Shown: positions 1 to 7,165 of the stretch, in pieces
Position numbering within the stretch: position 1 is the first letter of the stretch
How the letters are laid out: every line of letters begins with the position of its first letter
Assembly (NCBI GenBank): GCA_023266715.1
Contig: JAHFPK010000093.1
Coordinates: 1 to 9,441 of the forward strand
Length of the DNA stretch: 9,441 bases
Direction of reading: 5' to 3'
DNA from: Hyphomicrobiales bacterium
GTDB lineage: Bacteria; Pseudomonadota; Alphaproteobacteria; Rhizobiales; Aestuariivirgaceae
The notes under the pieces: generated by a model
Databases searched by the model: none
Seen by the model: the letters and a program-made list of their open reading frames with translations, nothing else
What the model was told of the DNA's origin: nothing
Translations under genes and position numbers: made by a program

Positions 1-1
1 G

Positions 2-382
2 ATCACGCTGGACTGCGATGTGATCCAGGCCGATGGCGGCACGCGCACCGCCGCCATCACCGGCAGCTGGATCGCGCTCCATGATTGCCTGAAATGGATG
101 GAAGCGCGCTCCATGTTCAAGACCTGGCCGATGAAGGACCATGTGGCGGCGATTTCCTGCGGCATCCATGGCGATGGAGTCGTGCTCGATCTGGATTACG
201 AGGAAGATTCAGGTGCGGCTACGGACGCCAATTTCGTGATGACGGGGGCGGGCGGCATTGTTGAAATACAGGGCACTGCGGAAGGCGAGCCCTTCAGCCA
301 GGACAAATTCCTAGAGCTCATGGGCATGGCGCGCAAGGGCATCAACGAACTGGTTGGCCTGCAGAAGGCGGCGATTGCTTGA
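2..382 (+). CDS. rph: Ribonuclease PH, C-terminal half (5' end outside window)
   Basis: RNase PH is a phosphate-dependent 3'-5' exoribonuclease that trims tRNA 3' ends and degrades structured RNA; it works as a hexamer in the cytoplasm. The frame is open from base 2 and gives about 126 residues, roughly half of the usual ~240. The visible part opens with the strongly conserved run TLDCDVIQADGGTRTAAITG, which holds the phosphate and metal-binding region, followed by the typical 'MKDHVAAISCGI' segment and 'LDLDYEEDS'. It ends near the usual C-terminus of the family. The first in-frame GTG at base 20 is the Val of CDV and not a start; the true start lies upstream of the window. The stop overlaps the TTG start of the next gene (TTGA), so the two are probably translationally coupled. 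The family is assigned from remembered conserved motifs. Confidence 0.96.
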   Translation: MTLDCDVIQADGGTRTAAITGSWIALHDCLKWMEARSMFKTWPMKDHVAAISCGIHGDGVVLDLDYEEDSGAATDANFVMTGAGGIVEIQGTAEGEPFSQDKFLELMGMARKGINELVGLQKAAIA

Positions 383-1392
383 TCACGGCGCGGCACATTC
401 TCGAAACTGTTCTGTATGCGGAGGATTTGGCCGCGGCGCGGCGTTTCTATGGCGATGTGCTGGGGCTTCCGGTCTATCAGGAAGTTGACAAGCGCCTGGT
501 TTTTTTCCGCTGTGCCGGCCAGATGCTTTTGGTGTTCAATCCCCTGCTCTCGGCGGCGCAGATGTCGGCGAAGGGGCCGCCCGCCCATGGCACGAGAGGC
601 AATGGACACGTCTGCTTTCGCAGCACACTTGCAGAATTGGATGACTGGCAGAAACAATTTGCGGCTCATGGTGTGACAATCGAACGTATCGTGGACTGGT
701 CCGATGGCGGAAGGTCACTTTATATTCGCGATCCCGCCGGAAATTCCGTGGAATTTGCCGAGAGCCGTATTTGGGGCTTGCCTGAATGGAAGACTCTCAG
801 AGATCAAAAAATAGTTGTGGCCACCCATAATCAAGGCAAGCTGCGCGAGATCAATGAGCTGTTGTCGCCCCATGGGGTGACTGCCGTTTCCGCAAGCTCG
901 CTGGGCTTTGATGAGCCGGAGGAAACCGAAACAACCTTCACCGGCAATGCGAAACTGAAAGCCGTCTATTCTGCCGAACGTTCAGGCCTTGTGGCGTTGG
1001 CCGATGATTCAGGCCTCTGTGTTGATGCGTTGAATGGCGATCCCGGTGTTTACACGGCGAACTGGGCGGGGCCGGAACGGGACTGGACCATGGCCATGCG
1101 CATGGTTGAGGAAAAACTGCAAGCCCTTGGTGCGACGACACCTGAAAAACGCAAAGCCAATTTCAATTGCACCTTATGCGTGGCCTGGCCCCATGGCGAA
1201 GTGCAGTTCTTTGAAGGCCGGGTTCACGGCCATCTAACCTGGCCGCCGCGCGGGGCGCACGGTTTTGGCTATGACCCCATGTTTGTGCCCGATGGCGAAA
1301 CGGAAACCTTCGGTGAAATGGACCCGGCCAAAAAAACCTTGATGTCGCACCGCGGCCGCGCCTTTGAGAGGCTTGTCGATGCCCTCCTCTAA
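379..1392 (+). CDS. rdgB: VOC (glyoxalase-like) domain fused to RdgB dITP/XTP pyrophosphatase
   Basis: This is a single uninterrupted 337-residue ORF with two complete domains. Residues 1 to about 134 are a vicinal-oxygen-chelate domain: 'YAEDLAAARRFYGDVLGL' at the start, 'GNGHVCF' around 75-80, and 'RDPAGNSVEF' at 117-126. H6, H77 and E125 would be the 2-His-1-Glu metal ligands. The second Glu of true glyoxalase I appears to be replaced by Leu near residue 50, so the VOC substrate is unknown. Residues about 141-337 are RdgB/HAM1, which hydrolyses ITP, dITP and XTP to the monophosphate and keeps deaminated purines out of nucleic acid. RdgB motifs seen are THNQGK (149-154), TTFTGNAKLKA (185-195), ADDSGLCVD (208-216, with the catalytic Asp), FGYDP (296-300) and SHRGRA (323-328). 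The RdgB part has normal length (~197) but no ATG of its own. The only nearby candidate is a TTG at 778 with no well-spaced Shine-Dalgarno. The TTG start at 379 overlaps the rph stop. A sequencing error that merged two genes is possible but not needed, since both domains are intact and in one frame. Confidence 0.92.
   Translation: MITARHILETVLYAEDLAAARRFYGDVLGLPVYQEVDKRLVFFRCAGQMLLVFNPLLSAAQMSAKGPPAHGTRGNGHVCFRSTLAELDDWQKQFAAHGVTIERIVDWSDGGRSLYIRDPAGNSVEFAESRIWGLPEWKTLRDQKIVVATHNQGKLREINELLSPHGVTAVSASSLGFDEPEETETTFTGNAKLKAVYSAERSGLVALADDSGLCVDALNGDPGVYTANWAGPERDWTMAMRMVEEKLQALGATTPEKRKANFNCTLCVAWPHGEVQFFEGRVHGHLTWPPRGAHGFGYDPMFVPDGETETFGEMDPAKKTLMSHRGRAFERLVDALL
1366..1371 (+). promoter_or_regulatory. 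Shine-Dalgarno of hemW, inside the rdgB 3' end
   Basis: GAGAGG lies 7 nt before the ATG at 1379. It decides the hemW start over the in-frame TTG at 1364, which would sit on top of this site. Confidence 0.6.
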
Positions 1393-2530
1393 CGAAGATT
1401 TCGGCATCTATGTGCATTGGCCGTTCTGCAAGGCCAAGTGCCCCTATTGCGATTTCAATTCCCATGTGCGCCACCATGAGGTTGACGCGATGTCATTCGC
1501 GAAGGCGCTCACCGCAGAATTGAAATGGTTTGCCGACATCACGCCAGGACGCAAGGTGAGCAGCATTTTTTTCGGGGGCGGGACGCCATCCCTGATGCCG
1601 CCTATGGCTGTTTCCGAAGTTATCGATCAAATCGCGCAGCTTTGGCCCGTTGCGGACACGGTGGAAATTACGCTTGAAGCGAACCCCACCAGTGTTGAGG
1701 CAGAAAATTTCCGGGGCTATCGCACGGCGGGAGTGAACCGTGTTTCGGTTGGCGTACAGGCGCTGAATGAAAATGATTTGAAGGCGCTGGGCCGCCAGCA
1801 TACGCCCGATGAGGCCCTGAAGGCTTTTCGTCTCGCGGCAAAAGTTTTTCCGCGCGTCTCCTTTGACATGATTTATGCAAGGCCACAGCAGACACTTGAT
1901 GCATGGCGCGATGAATTGACCCGCGCGCTTGGCGAGCAGGAGGGCCACATGTCGCTTTATCAGCTCACCATTGAACCCGGCACGGTCTATTTCGATCTCC
2001 ACGCCAAGGGCGCACTTATTGTTCCCGATGAGGACCGCGCTACGGACCTGTTTGATCTTACGCAAGCGCTCACCGAAAAGCATGGCCTTTCGGCTTATGA
2101 GGTTTCAAACCATGCCAGCGAGGGACAGGAGTCGCGGCATAATCTGCTCTATTGGCGATACGGCGAATACGTGGGGGTTGGTCCTGGCGCGCATGCCCGT
2201 ATTGCCGATGGCAACAATCGCCGCGCCATTGTCATGGAAAAATATCCCGAGACCTGGCGCAAGCTTGTAAATGAAAAAGGCCAAGGCATTGCTGAAGACA
2301 ATCTTGTGCCGCCGGTTGACCAGGCTTCGGAATATCTGATCATGGGCCTGCGGGTGAGCGACGGCATTGATCTCGCGCGCTATGAAAATCTCAAAGGCCA
2401 GCCCATGGATTCTACGATGATTGACGGATTGAAATCACTGGGCCTGGTGAAGCAAGAGGGCCAACGCCTGATGGCCACGACGCAGGGACGTCGCCTGCTC
2501 AACGCTGTGATTTCTGAACTCGCAAATTAG
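1379..2530 (+). CDS. hemW: HemW-type radical SAM haem chaperone (formerly 'oxygen-independent coproporphyrinogen III oxidase-like')
   Basis: HemW is a cytoplasmic radical-SAM protein that binds haem and hands it to haem proteins of the respiratory chain. The 383-residue product opens with GIYVHWPFCKAKCPYCDFNSH: the [4Fe-4S] cysteines C17, C21 and C24 follow the CxxxCxxC spacing. The residue two after the last Cys is Phe, as in HemW, where true HemN oxidases have a fourth Cys. Other landmarks are FFGGGTPSLM (64-73, SAM binding), 'VSVGVQALNE', 'SFDMIYARPQQT' and 'HNLLYWRYGEYVGVGPGAHAR'. Length agrees with E. coli HemW (about 380). The ATG at 1379 has a good Shine-Dalgarno and overlaps the rdgB end by 14 nt, so it is part of the rph-rdgB-hemW transcription unit. 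This family was long misannotated as hemN, and that name should not be used here. Confidence 0.94.
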   Translation: MPSSNEDFGIYVHWPFCKAKCPYCDFNSHVRHHEVDAMSFAKALTAELKWFADITPGRKVSSIFFGGGTPSLMPPMAVSEVIDQIAQLWPVADTVEITLEANPTSVEAENFRGYRTAGVNRVSVGVQALNENDLKALGRQHTPDEALKAFRLAAKVFPRVSFDMIYARPQQTLDAWRDELTRALGEQEGHMSLYQLTIEPGTVYFDLHAKGALIVPDEDRATDLFDLTQALTEKHGLSAYEVSNHASEGQESRHNLLYWRYGEYVGVGPGAHARIADGNNRRAIVMEKYPETWRKLVNEKGQGIAEDNLVPPVDQASEYLIMGLRVSDGIDLARYENLKGQPMDSTMIDGLKSLGLVKQEGQRLMATTQGRRLLNAVISELAN

Positions 2531-2612
2531 AGCATGACTGCCATTGACTGAATTGGATATCGCCGGCCCTCATCCGCTATGGCTTCAATAAAAAGCGAAA
2601 TCGCAAATTAGA
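2520..2612. repeat. 12-bp direct repeat spanning both convergent stop codons
   Basis: TCGCAAATTAGA occurs at 2520-2531 and again at 2601-2612, in the 77-nt gap between the converging hemW and lipoprotein genes. The first copy supplies the TAG of hemW. The second supplies the stop of the minus-strand gene (TTA read as TAA). I see no clear hairpin terminator in the gap, and the repeat could be chance. Confidence 0.3.
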
Positions 2613-3798
2613 AATGCGTTGGCGCCGGCTGGATGACATCGGGGCCGCCGGGGCCCATTTGCAGAATGGCGAGGCCGCGCTCGATCAAGCCATTTTCACG
2701 GAAACGAAACAGTCCGTTTGAACCCTGGAAACCGGTGGGGTTTGCAATGCCCACTTCCGAAACATCGCCGGTCTTCTGGAGATTGACGGCAAAGGCCACG
2801 GCATCATAGGCGAGGCTTGCGATGCGCGGCGGCCTGGTCCCGTAGCTTGCCACATATTTCTGTTCGAAGGCCTGCACCATTTCGGGCGCAACGCCGGCAT
2901 ACCAGCCGCCCAGCGCAATGGGGGTCGAGCGGGTGAGACCGTCATCCCACAGGCCGGTTCCCAAAATTTTCGTGGTCCGCGGATTTATCCCATTGCCTTC
3001 CAGGGCCCCGCTGACGGTGCGCAGCATCTGGCCGCCTTCCGGCAGGAGCAAAGCGCTGCCCTGCCCCGAAAGAGATGCGGCAATGCTGGCGGCGGGCTGC
3101 GTCACGGCCGCAGGTTCGCGCGCATAACTCTGCGCTCCGGTGATCGTGCTGCCTTCGCTCAGGGCCGCGCGGCCAAGAGCCTGTTCAATGGCCGTGCCAT
3201 ATTGCGAGGCGGGATAGAGGAGCGAGATATTGCGGTAACCCTTGGCCGCCGCATAGCGCACCACGTTGGAGACTTCCTCATCGGGCAGGAAGCTCATCAA
3301 AAATGTGCCTTGCGAGGCCACCGAGCTCACTGACGAAAAGGCAATGACATTCACATTGCGCGAGCGGGCCACCGGAGACACGGCCTGCACTTCAGTGGAG
3401 AGCAGCGGCCCTAGAATAATGCCCGCCCCTTCATCAAGGGCAGACTGGGCCGCGATGCGGGCCGTCTCGGGCGTGCCTCCGGTGTCTTTGACAATCAGGT
3501 TGCTGCCGCCCACATCCTTGAGCGCCAATTCCGCCGCCTGCTGCAGGGCGCGGGCAATGTTCTGGGTTTCGCCCGGGGCCGAGAGCGGCAGGAGCAGCGC
3601 TATTTTGGTGTTTTGTACGGGAGGTGTTCCCTGTTGGGGGGTGGAATCATCGCTGAACAGATCGCCCATGCGCGAGGCCGCGCCGCAGCCCGTTAGCAGC
3701 AGGACCAGGAACACGGCCAGCAGATTTCGCCACTCCCGCCCCAACACCGGTTGCGCTACACTCAATCCACTCACTTCGCCACCCCAACGGTATCCCAT
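2608..3798 (-). CDS. LppC/LpoA-type penicillin-binding protein activator, lipoprotein
   Basis: This is a probable outer-membrane or periplasmic lipoprotein with a type-1 periplasmic-binding-protein fold, the family that contains E. coli LpoA, which activates PBP1a in peptidoglycan synthesis. A hydrophobic signal (LLAVFLVLLLTGC) ends in a lipobox whose Cys is residue 38 from the chosen ATG. A short Ser/Pro/Gln linker follows, then the binding-protein fold starting at 'KIALLLPLSAPGETQNIARALQQA', with 'GAGIILGPLLSTEVQAV' and 'NVNVIAFSSV' as in ligand-binding ABC-type receptors. It lacks the large N-terminal TPR part of gammaproteobacterial LpoA, as is usual for the shorter alphaproteobacterial form. 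The start is uncertain: a GTG at 3819, this ATG at 3798, or a GTG at 3774 are all open, and none has a strong Shine-Dalgarno. With the first two, the gene overlaps the start of rsmI on the other strand. The divergence from rsmI with yraN nearby matches the E. coli lpoA region. The activator role is inferred from family and context. Confidence 0.85.
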   Translation of the reverse strand: MGYRWGGEVSGLSVAQPVLGREWRNLLAVFLVLLLTGCGAASRMGDLFSDDSTPQQGTPPVQNTKIALLLPLSAPGETQNIARALQQAAELALKDVGGSNLIVKDTGGTPETARIAAQSALDEGAGIILGPLLSTEVQAVSPVARSRNVNVIAFSSVSSVASQGTFLMSFLPDEEVSNVVRYAAAKGYRNISLLYPASQYGTAIEQALGRAALSEGSTITGAQSYAREPAAVTQPAASIAASLSGQGSALLLPEGGQMLRTVSGALEGNGINPRTTKILGTGLWDDGLTRSTPIALGGWYAGVAPEMVQAFEQKYVASYGTRPPRIASLAYDAVAFAVNLQKTGDVSEVGIANPTGFQGSNGLFRFRENGLIERGLAILQMGPGGPDVIQPAPTHF

Positions 3799-4699
3799 GA
3801 AGCCACAGACACTACACACTCCCCGACGCTATAGCATAGGTGCGAGCCAATTCGAGGCGGAAAAATTGACCCCTGGGCTTTATGTGACGGCAACGCCGAT
3901 TGGCCATCTGGGCGATGTGACGCTGCGGGCGCTCGCCACCATGGCCGCCGTTGATATCCTGCTGTGCGAGGATACGCGCACCACGGGCAAGCTCCTGGAA
4001 CGCTACGGCATTCGCACAAAACTCATGGCCTATCATGAGCATAATGCGGCCAAGGTGCGGCCCGGTATTTTGCGCTCTTTGGGTGAAGGGCAGTCAATCG
4101 CACTGGTCAGCGATGCGGGCATGCCGCTTGTCTCCGATCCCGGCTACCGGCTGGTGGTGGACTGTGTTGCCAATGCCATTCCTGTCACCGCAATCCCCGG
4201 AGCATCGGCCGTGCTTACGGCATTGGCGCTTTCGGGCCTGCCCACGGACAGGTTTGCCTTTCTTGGTTTTCTTCCCACCAAATCCGGTGAGCGTAAAAAA
4301 CTTTTAACCGAATTCATGAATGTGAAGGCAACACTGATCGCATTTGAAAGCCCACACCGGATTGTCGATGCACTGGCCGATGTGGCAAGCACATTCGGCG
4401 ACCGACGCGTTGCCGTCTCACGGGAACTCACCAAGCTTCATGAGGAAGTGTTGCGTGGAACGGCATCGGAGGTTCAGGAAATTCTAGGCTCACGCCCGTC
4501 GGTCAAAGGCGAGATCACACTGGTGATTGCGCCACCTGAACAAAACGCGGTGCAGGCCAGTGTTGAAGATATTGAAGCGGCCATCGATGAGGCGCTTCAA
4601 TCCATGCCGGCGGCCAAGGCAGCGGCAGACATTGCCAAACGTTTTGATCTCGCAAAGAAGGATATCTATTCACGCATACTGGCGCGAAAAGATGAATAG
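3797..4699 (+). CDS. rsmI: 16S rRNA (cytidine(1402)-2'-O)-methyltransferase
   Basis: RsmI uses S-adenosylmethionine to 2'-O-methylate C1402 in the decoding centre of 16S rRNA. The 300-residue product shows the tetrapyrrole-methylase-like fold: GLYVTATPIGHLGDVTLRA near residue 30, EDTRTTGKLLERYGI, YHEHN, ALVSDAGMPLVSDPGYRLV, IPGASAVLTALALSGLPTDRFAFLGFLP and FESPHRI, all in family order. The usual Asn of TPIGN is His here. The ATG at 3797 has no recognisable Shine-Dalgarno. I keep it because the segment 'RRYSIGASQFEAEKLTPGLYV' resembles N-terminal extensions of alphaproteobacterial RsmI. A TTG at 3866, preceded by GAGGCGG, is the alternative and would give about 277 residues. The frame stays open upstream to 3266, but that stretch is antisense to the lipoprotein gene and has no family match. 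The gene overlaps yraN by 8 nt. Confidence 0.94.
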   Translation: MKPQTLHTPRRYSIGASQFEAEKLTPGLYVTATPIGHLGDVTLRALATMAAVDILLCEDTRTTGKLLERYGIRTKLMAYHEHNAAKVRPGILRSLGEGQSIALVSDAGMPLVSDPGYRLVVDCVANAIPVTAIPGASAVLTALALSGLPTDRFAFLGFLPTKSGERKKLLTEFMNVKATLIAFESPHRIVDALADVASTFGDRRVAVSRELTKLHEEVLRGTASEVQEILGSRPSVKGEITLVIAPPEQNAVQASVEDIEAAIDEALQSMPAAKAAADIAKRFDLAKKDIYSRILARKDE

Positions 4700-5057
4700 A
4701 AAACGCGAACAGGCGGAGAAGCGCGGGCATTTTGCCGAACTTGTTGCGCTGATGTATCTGCGCCTGAAGGGTTACCGGCTGCTGGCCCAGCGTTTCAAGA
4801 CGCCGCAGGGCGAAGTGGACCTCATCATGCGGCGGCGCGACGTCACCGCCTTCATCGAAGTCAAGGCGCGGGGCACGCGCGACCAGGGCGTTGAAGCTGT
4901 CACCACCACCCAGTCCAAACGCATTTCGGCTGCGGCGCGGTTCTGGATGGCACGCGACAGGATATCCAACCGGAATTTCTGCCGTTTTGACATCGTTGTG
5001 GTGAATGCCTATTTCTTGCCGCACCACATCGAGAATGCCTTTCCAGGAGACGCGTGA
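4692..5057 (+). CDS. yraN: UPF0102 (YraN) family protein, predicted nuclease fold
   Basis: A 121-residue protein of the YraN/UPF0102 family, which has a PD-(D/E)XK-like, Holliday-junction-resolvase-like fold and no firmly established function. The motifs line up in the usual order: a Glu in the first helix (RGHFAELVAL, E16), GEVDLIMRRRD (40-50, with D43) and FIEVKAR (54-60, with E56 and K58), then 'QSKRISAAARFW', the equivalent of the family's KxRRI helix. These would be the metal-binding catalytic residues. Length is normal. The ATG at 4692 lies inside the rsmI end (8-nt overlap). The open frame reaches back to 4527, but that extension is an out-of-frame shadow of rsmI. The rsmI-yraN pairing is conserved in many Proteobacteria. 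Confidence 0.92.
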   Translation: MNRKREQAEKRGHFAELVALMYLRLKGYRLLAQRFKTPQGEVDLIMRRRDVTAFIEVKARGTRDQGVEAVTTTQSKRISAAARFWMARDRISNRNFCRFDIVVVNAYFLPHHIENAFPGDA

Positions 5058-5060
5058 ATC

Positions 5061-6008
5061 ATGTCGCTCAATGTCGCCGTCCAGATGGACCCCATCGAGA
5101 AATTCAACATCAAGGGCGATTCCACCTTTGCGATGATGCTGGAAGCGCAACACCGCGGCCACACGCTGTTCTACTACCAGACGAAAACCCTGGCGCTGGC
5201 GGGCGGCATTCTTTCCGCCACGGGCCACGAAACAAAAGTCCGTGACGAGCCCGCGAATTATTTTTCGCTGGGCGAAGAAGAGCGCGTGAGCCTCAGCGAC
5301 TATGACGTCGTCCTCATGCGCCAGGACCCGCCCTTCGACATGGGCTATATCACCGCCACCCACATGCTGGACCATATTCATCCCAAGACACTGGTGGTGA
5401 ATGATCCCACGGAAGTGCGCAATGCGCCGGAGAAACTCTTCGTCCTGAACTACAGGGAATTCATGCCGCCAACGCTGATCACCCGCGATCCTTCCGAACT
5501 TGCAGCGTTCCGCATGGAGCATGAGGACATCATCATCAAGCCACTCTACGGCAATGGCGGTGAAGGGGTTTTCCGGATCAGGGGCAGCGACCAGAATTTT
5601 GTTTCGCTGCTTGAGCTCTTCGGCCAGACCTATCCGCACCAGCCCTATATCGCGCAGAAATATCTCCCCGATGTCAGGAAAGGCGACAAGCGCATCATCC
5701 TTGTCGACGGAAAATTTGCGGGCGCCATCAACCGGGTGCCCGCCGCCCACGAAAGCCGCTCCAACATACATGTGGGAGGCAGGCCCGAGCCCGCAACGCT
5801 GACCAAGCGCGAGCGCGACATCTGTGAAGCCATGGGGCCGGACTTGAAGAAGCGTGGGCTGATTTTTGTCGGCATCGATGTGATCGGCGATTATGTAACC
5901 GAGATCAACGTGACCTCTCCCACGGGCATCCGCGAAGTGAAACGTTTCGGCGGGGCCGACATCGCAGTGTTGATCTGGGACGCGATTGAGGAGCGGATGC
6001 TGGGGTGA
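5061..6008 (+). CDS. gshB: Glutathione synthetase
   Basis: GshB joins gamma-glutamylcysteine and glycine with ATP to make glutathione, the second step of the pathway, in the cytoplasm. The 315-residue length matches E. coli GshB (316). Features include the N-terminal 'VAVQMDPIEKFNIKGDSTFAMM', MRQDPPFDMGY (86-96), the ATP-grasp segment IIIKPLYGNGGEGVFRI (157-173), with K160 and the glycine-rich loop, and EINVTSPTGI (281-290) with the Mg-binding Glu and Asn. The ATG has AGGAGA (5045-5050) ten nt upstream and sits 3 nt after the yraN stop, so it is probably the last gene of rsmI-yraN-gshB. Downstream lie about 110 nt with only a weak 6-bp stem (6065-6083), then the palindromic repeat pair. Confidence 0.97.
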   Translation: MSLNVAVQMDPIEKFNIKGDSTFAMMLEAQHRGHTLFYYQTKTLALAGGILSATGHETKVRDEPANYFSLGEEERVSLSDYDVVLMRQDPPFDMGYITATHMLDHIHPKTLVVNDPTEVRNAPEKLFVLNYREFMPPTLITRDPSELAAFRMEHEDIIIKPLYGNGGEGVFRIRGSDQNFVSLLELFGQTYPHQPYIAQKYLPDVRKGDKRIILVDGKFAGAINRVPAAHESRSNIHVGGRPEPATLTKRERDICEAMGPDLKKRGLIFVGIDVIGDYVTEINVTSPTGIREVKRFGGADIAVLIWDAIEERMLG

Positions 6009-6120
6009 GGCAAGCCCACTTTTTTGTCATCGCGGGATTTGTTTCACGCTGTCCTGTTGACTGTGATCGTTCGTAATACGATCCTGTTCTCGCCACCCAT
6101 CAGAAGCTTTGAATTGATCG

Positions 6121-6173
6121 CCTTCTCCCATGCCACTTGGCATGGGAGAAGGCGGGCGAAGCCCGGATGAGGG
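6121..6173 (+). repeat. REP-like palindromic unit, copy A
   Basis: A 53-nt unit made of two hairpins. The first is a perfect 14-bp stem (6121-6134 with 6139-6152) and a 4-nt loop. The second is a 5-bp stem (6153-6157 with 6161-6165) around GAA. The tail is GATGAGGG. The composition (CTTCTCCC, GGGCGAAGCCC, GATGAGGG) resembles the abundant intergenic palindromes of rhizobia and related groups. It lies between converging genes and could also serve as a bidirectional transcription terminator. Confidence 0.8.
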
Positions 6174-6218
6174 CCCTTTGTTTCAATGATTTCAGGCTTT
6201 CGAACTTGTATCAAGCAG

Positions 6219-6271
6219 CCCTCACCCGCCCTTCGGGCACCCTCTCCCATGCGAAGGCGCACGGGCGAGGG
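6219..6271 (-). repeat. REP-like palindromic unit, copy B (inverted)
   Basis: The reverse complement aligns without gaps to copy A over all 53 nt, with 40 identities. Both hairpins are kept: the first has one mismatch and one G-T pair, the second has one G-T pair. Several differences from copy A are paired swaps that keep the stem. A 45-nt spacer (6174-6218) with no visible feature separates the copies, as in a bacterial interspersed mosaic element. Confidence 0.75.
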
Positions 6272-6297
6272 CCAATACGTCAGCGACGTGTCAAAAG

Positions 6298-7122
6298 CTA
6301 AAACGATTTTTCCAAATTTGCCTCAAAGTCCTTACCCCGCATGTAGCGGATAATAAAGAAGCTGAAGACCAGCAGGCCGCTGATCATGATCACGCCGCTT
6401 TCGCCGCCCACATATTCAAGCACCAGGGCTGATTTGGTCTGGGTCATCTCTGTCATGAGTTCCCAGGCCATATTTGCTGCCGCATGGGCGATGGCCACGG
6501 CCCAGACGCTTCCGGTCCAGACCCTGATGAAACCGAAGAACACGCCGGCAAGGGTGAGTGTCACCAGGAACAGGGGCACGACGAGCAGCGGGCTTCCCGT
6601 ATTGTGGTAATAGACGGTGGTGAGCATGAGCGGCAGATGCCAGATGCCGTGCAGCAGGCCCACGATCAGCATGGCGGGAACGACGCCAAAGGAAAACAGG
6701 TGTGTCAGCATATAGCCGCGCCAGCCGATCTCCTCGCCCAGCGCAAACAATGTTCCAATGAGAAGGCCGGAAAGTATTTTGAAAATCGCAAAGGCTGCGG
6801 ACCCGGTGATTTGTGGCGACGCAAAAACTGCAAGTCCTGCAATCGACAGGATAACAAGGCCCACCAAATGAATTGCCGCTGGTCCGGCGATGGCCAGGGG
6901 CCAGCCCTTGAATCCGGCGCGGTCAAGGCCGAGGAGTGACAGGACTTTGCGAAATCCACCTTCGGGCGCAATCAACGTCAGCATGATCACCGCCGCAATG
7001 GTCGGCGTCATCATCGTCACAACAAGGCTCGCTTCACCGAGAAACGGAACTGCAAAAACCACAGCCACGGCAAGCGCCAACGTGATCGCATAGAAGACAA
7101 GTGCCTTGCGGGAGTTTTCCAT
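6298..7122 (-). CDS. CPBP family intramembrane glutamic protease (first of a tandem pair)
   Basis: A polytopic membrane protein of 274 residues with about eight hydrophobic segments, of the CPBP/Abi (Rce1-like) family. Family members are intramembrane proteases, and some confer bacteriocin self-immunity or process prenylated-type substrates. Motifs: GEEIGWRG (129-136, with E130, E131 and R135, the EExxxR signature), LLHGIWH (156-162, with H158 and H162) and HAAAN (213-217). All catalytic positions are present. The ATG at 7122 has AGGAAGG six nt upstream. It follows its paralogue by 43 nt and is the last gene of the minus-strand group. No bacteriocin-like peptide gene is visible next to it, so the substrate is unknown. 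Confidence 0.93.
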   Translation of the reverse strand: MENSRKALVFYAITLALAVAVVFAVPFLGEASLVVTMMTPTIAAVIMLTLIAPEGGFRKVLSLLGLDRAGFKGWPLAIAGPAAIHLVGLVILSIAGLAVFASPQITGSAAFAIFKILSGLLIGTLFALGEEIGWRGYMLTHLFSFGVVPAMLIVGLLHGIWHLPLMLTTVYYHNTGSPLLVVPLFLVTLTLAGVFFGFIRVWTGSVWAVAIAHAAANMAWELMTEMTQTKSALVLEYVGGESGVIMISGLLVFSFFIIRYMRGKDFEANLEKSF

Positions 7123-7165
7123 GGATCGCCTTCCTGCCTTTTCCCCGCTGGCATCTGCCAGAGAG

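Noticed and set aside
778..1392. Separate rdgB gene starting at the TTG at 778
   Set aside because: The VOC frame runs straight into it with no stop, and the TTG lacks a properly spaced Shine-Dalgarno. I kept it only as an alternative to the fusion.
1493..2083. Minus-strand 196-codon frame inside hemW
   Set aside because: It is antisense to conserved radical-SAM coding sequence with no family resemblance.
3266..3796. Upstream extension of the rsmI frame by about 177 codons
   Set aside because: It is antisense to the lipoprotein gene and Ser/Arg-rich without any domain; RsmI has normal length from 3797.
4515..5771. 418-codon minus-strand open frame across rsmI, yraN and gshB
   Set aside because: It runs antisense to three well-supported genes, has no recognisable family motif, and shows the His/Arg-rich composition typical of shadows in GC-rich DNA.
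6121..6271. CRISPR array
   Set aside because: There are only two units, in inverted orientation, with internal hairpins and a single spacer-like gap; this is a palindromic interspersed repeat.
6484..6939. Plus-strand open frame inside the first CPBP gene
   Set aside because: It is a His/Gln/Gly-rich shadow opposite a gene with intact catalytic motifs.
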